Source: Turritopsis dohrnii
Lineage: Eukaryota > Cnidaria > Hydrozoa > Anthoathecata > Oceaniidae
Reading direction: 5' to 3'
DNA: 64,000 bases
NCBI GenBank assembly: GCA_027922465.2
Contig: BQMF02000366.1
Coordinates: 310,001-374,000 of the forward strand
The notes beneath the pieces were generated by a model that was not told the DNA's origin, ran no database searches, and saw only the letters and a list, made by a program, of their open reading frames with translations. A program made the translations under genes and the position numbers. Of the stretch, positions 61,005 through 64,000 are shown piece by piece (within the stretch, counting starts at the first letter, position 1; every line of letters starts with the position of its first letter).

Positions 61005-64000
<2,996 letters not shown>

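Overview
The window comes from the AT-rich nuclear genome of an animal. Four conserved multi-exon genes with canonical GT-AG introns can be read (ORC1, KEAP1, an ABCG half-transporter and a polo-like kinase), embedded in a dense crust of transposons. The LINE, Ty3/Gypsy, Tigger, MULE-type and tRNA-SINE content fits an invertebrate metazoan. My best guess is a cnidarian or another early-branching marine animal, but the sequence alone does not settle this.

Layout. 1-1.4 kb: last exon of an unrecognised Cys/His-rich protein. 2.8-7.9 kb: a complete Ty3/Gypsy element (minus strand) with identical 116-bp LTRs and a 5-bp target duplication. 8.7-9.9 kb: two copies of a CAGGGATTTTTCC inverted-repeat element. 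10.2-17.7 kb: ORC1 (+), 13 exons. 19.3-20.5 kb: a three-exon gene for a small secreted precursor with an acidic half and an Arg/Tyr-rich basic half. 21.5-32.0 kb: KEAP1 (+), six exons; its first intron holds a broken LINE that is itself split by a DNA element. 32-36.6 kb: MITEs, a tRNA-SINE, short tandem repeats. 36.7-41.6 kb: ABCG half-transporter (-), 15 exons. 42-52 kb: repeat-rich stretch with a Tigger remnant, a LINE fragment, MITEs and a large fold-back element, plus one candidate signal-peptide exon. 52.9-54.0 kb: candidate small two-exon gene. 54-58 kb: a Harbinger-type MITE and a second SINE. 58.6-64 kb: PLK2/3-like kinase (+), cut by the window end.

The host genes look like independent housekeeping or stress loci rather than a cluster: replication licensing (ORC1), oxidative-stress sensing (KEAP1), membrane transport (ABCG) and cell-cycle or stress kinase signalling (PLK). 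I spliced each by hand. The ORC1, KEAP1, ABCG and secreted-precursor models close in frame (916, 567, 654 and 169 codons before the stop).

Most notable: (1) the retrotransposon has an 11-nt stretch inside its LTR exactly complementary to the 11 nt directly abutting the 5' LTR, with a TATA-like box about 25 nt upstream, which is the arrangement expected for self-primed reverse transcription; (2) KEAP1 keeps all twelve positions checked in the NRF2-degron pocket but lacks the sensor cysteines equivalent to C151, C257, C273, C288 and C297; (3) the small secreted acid/base precursor is not recognised and resembles an antimicrobial or structural peptide precursor.
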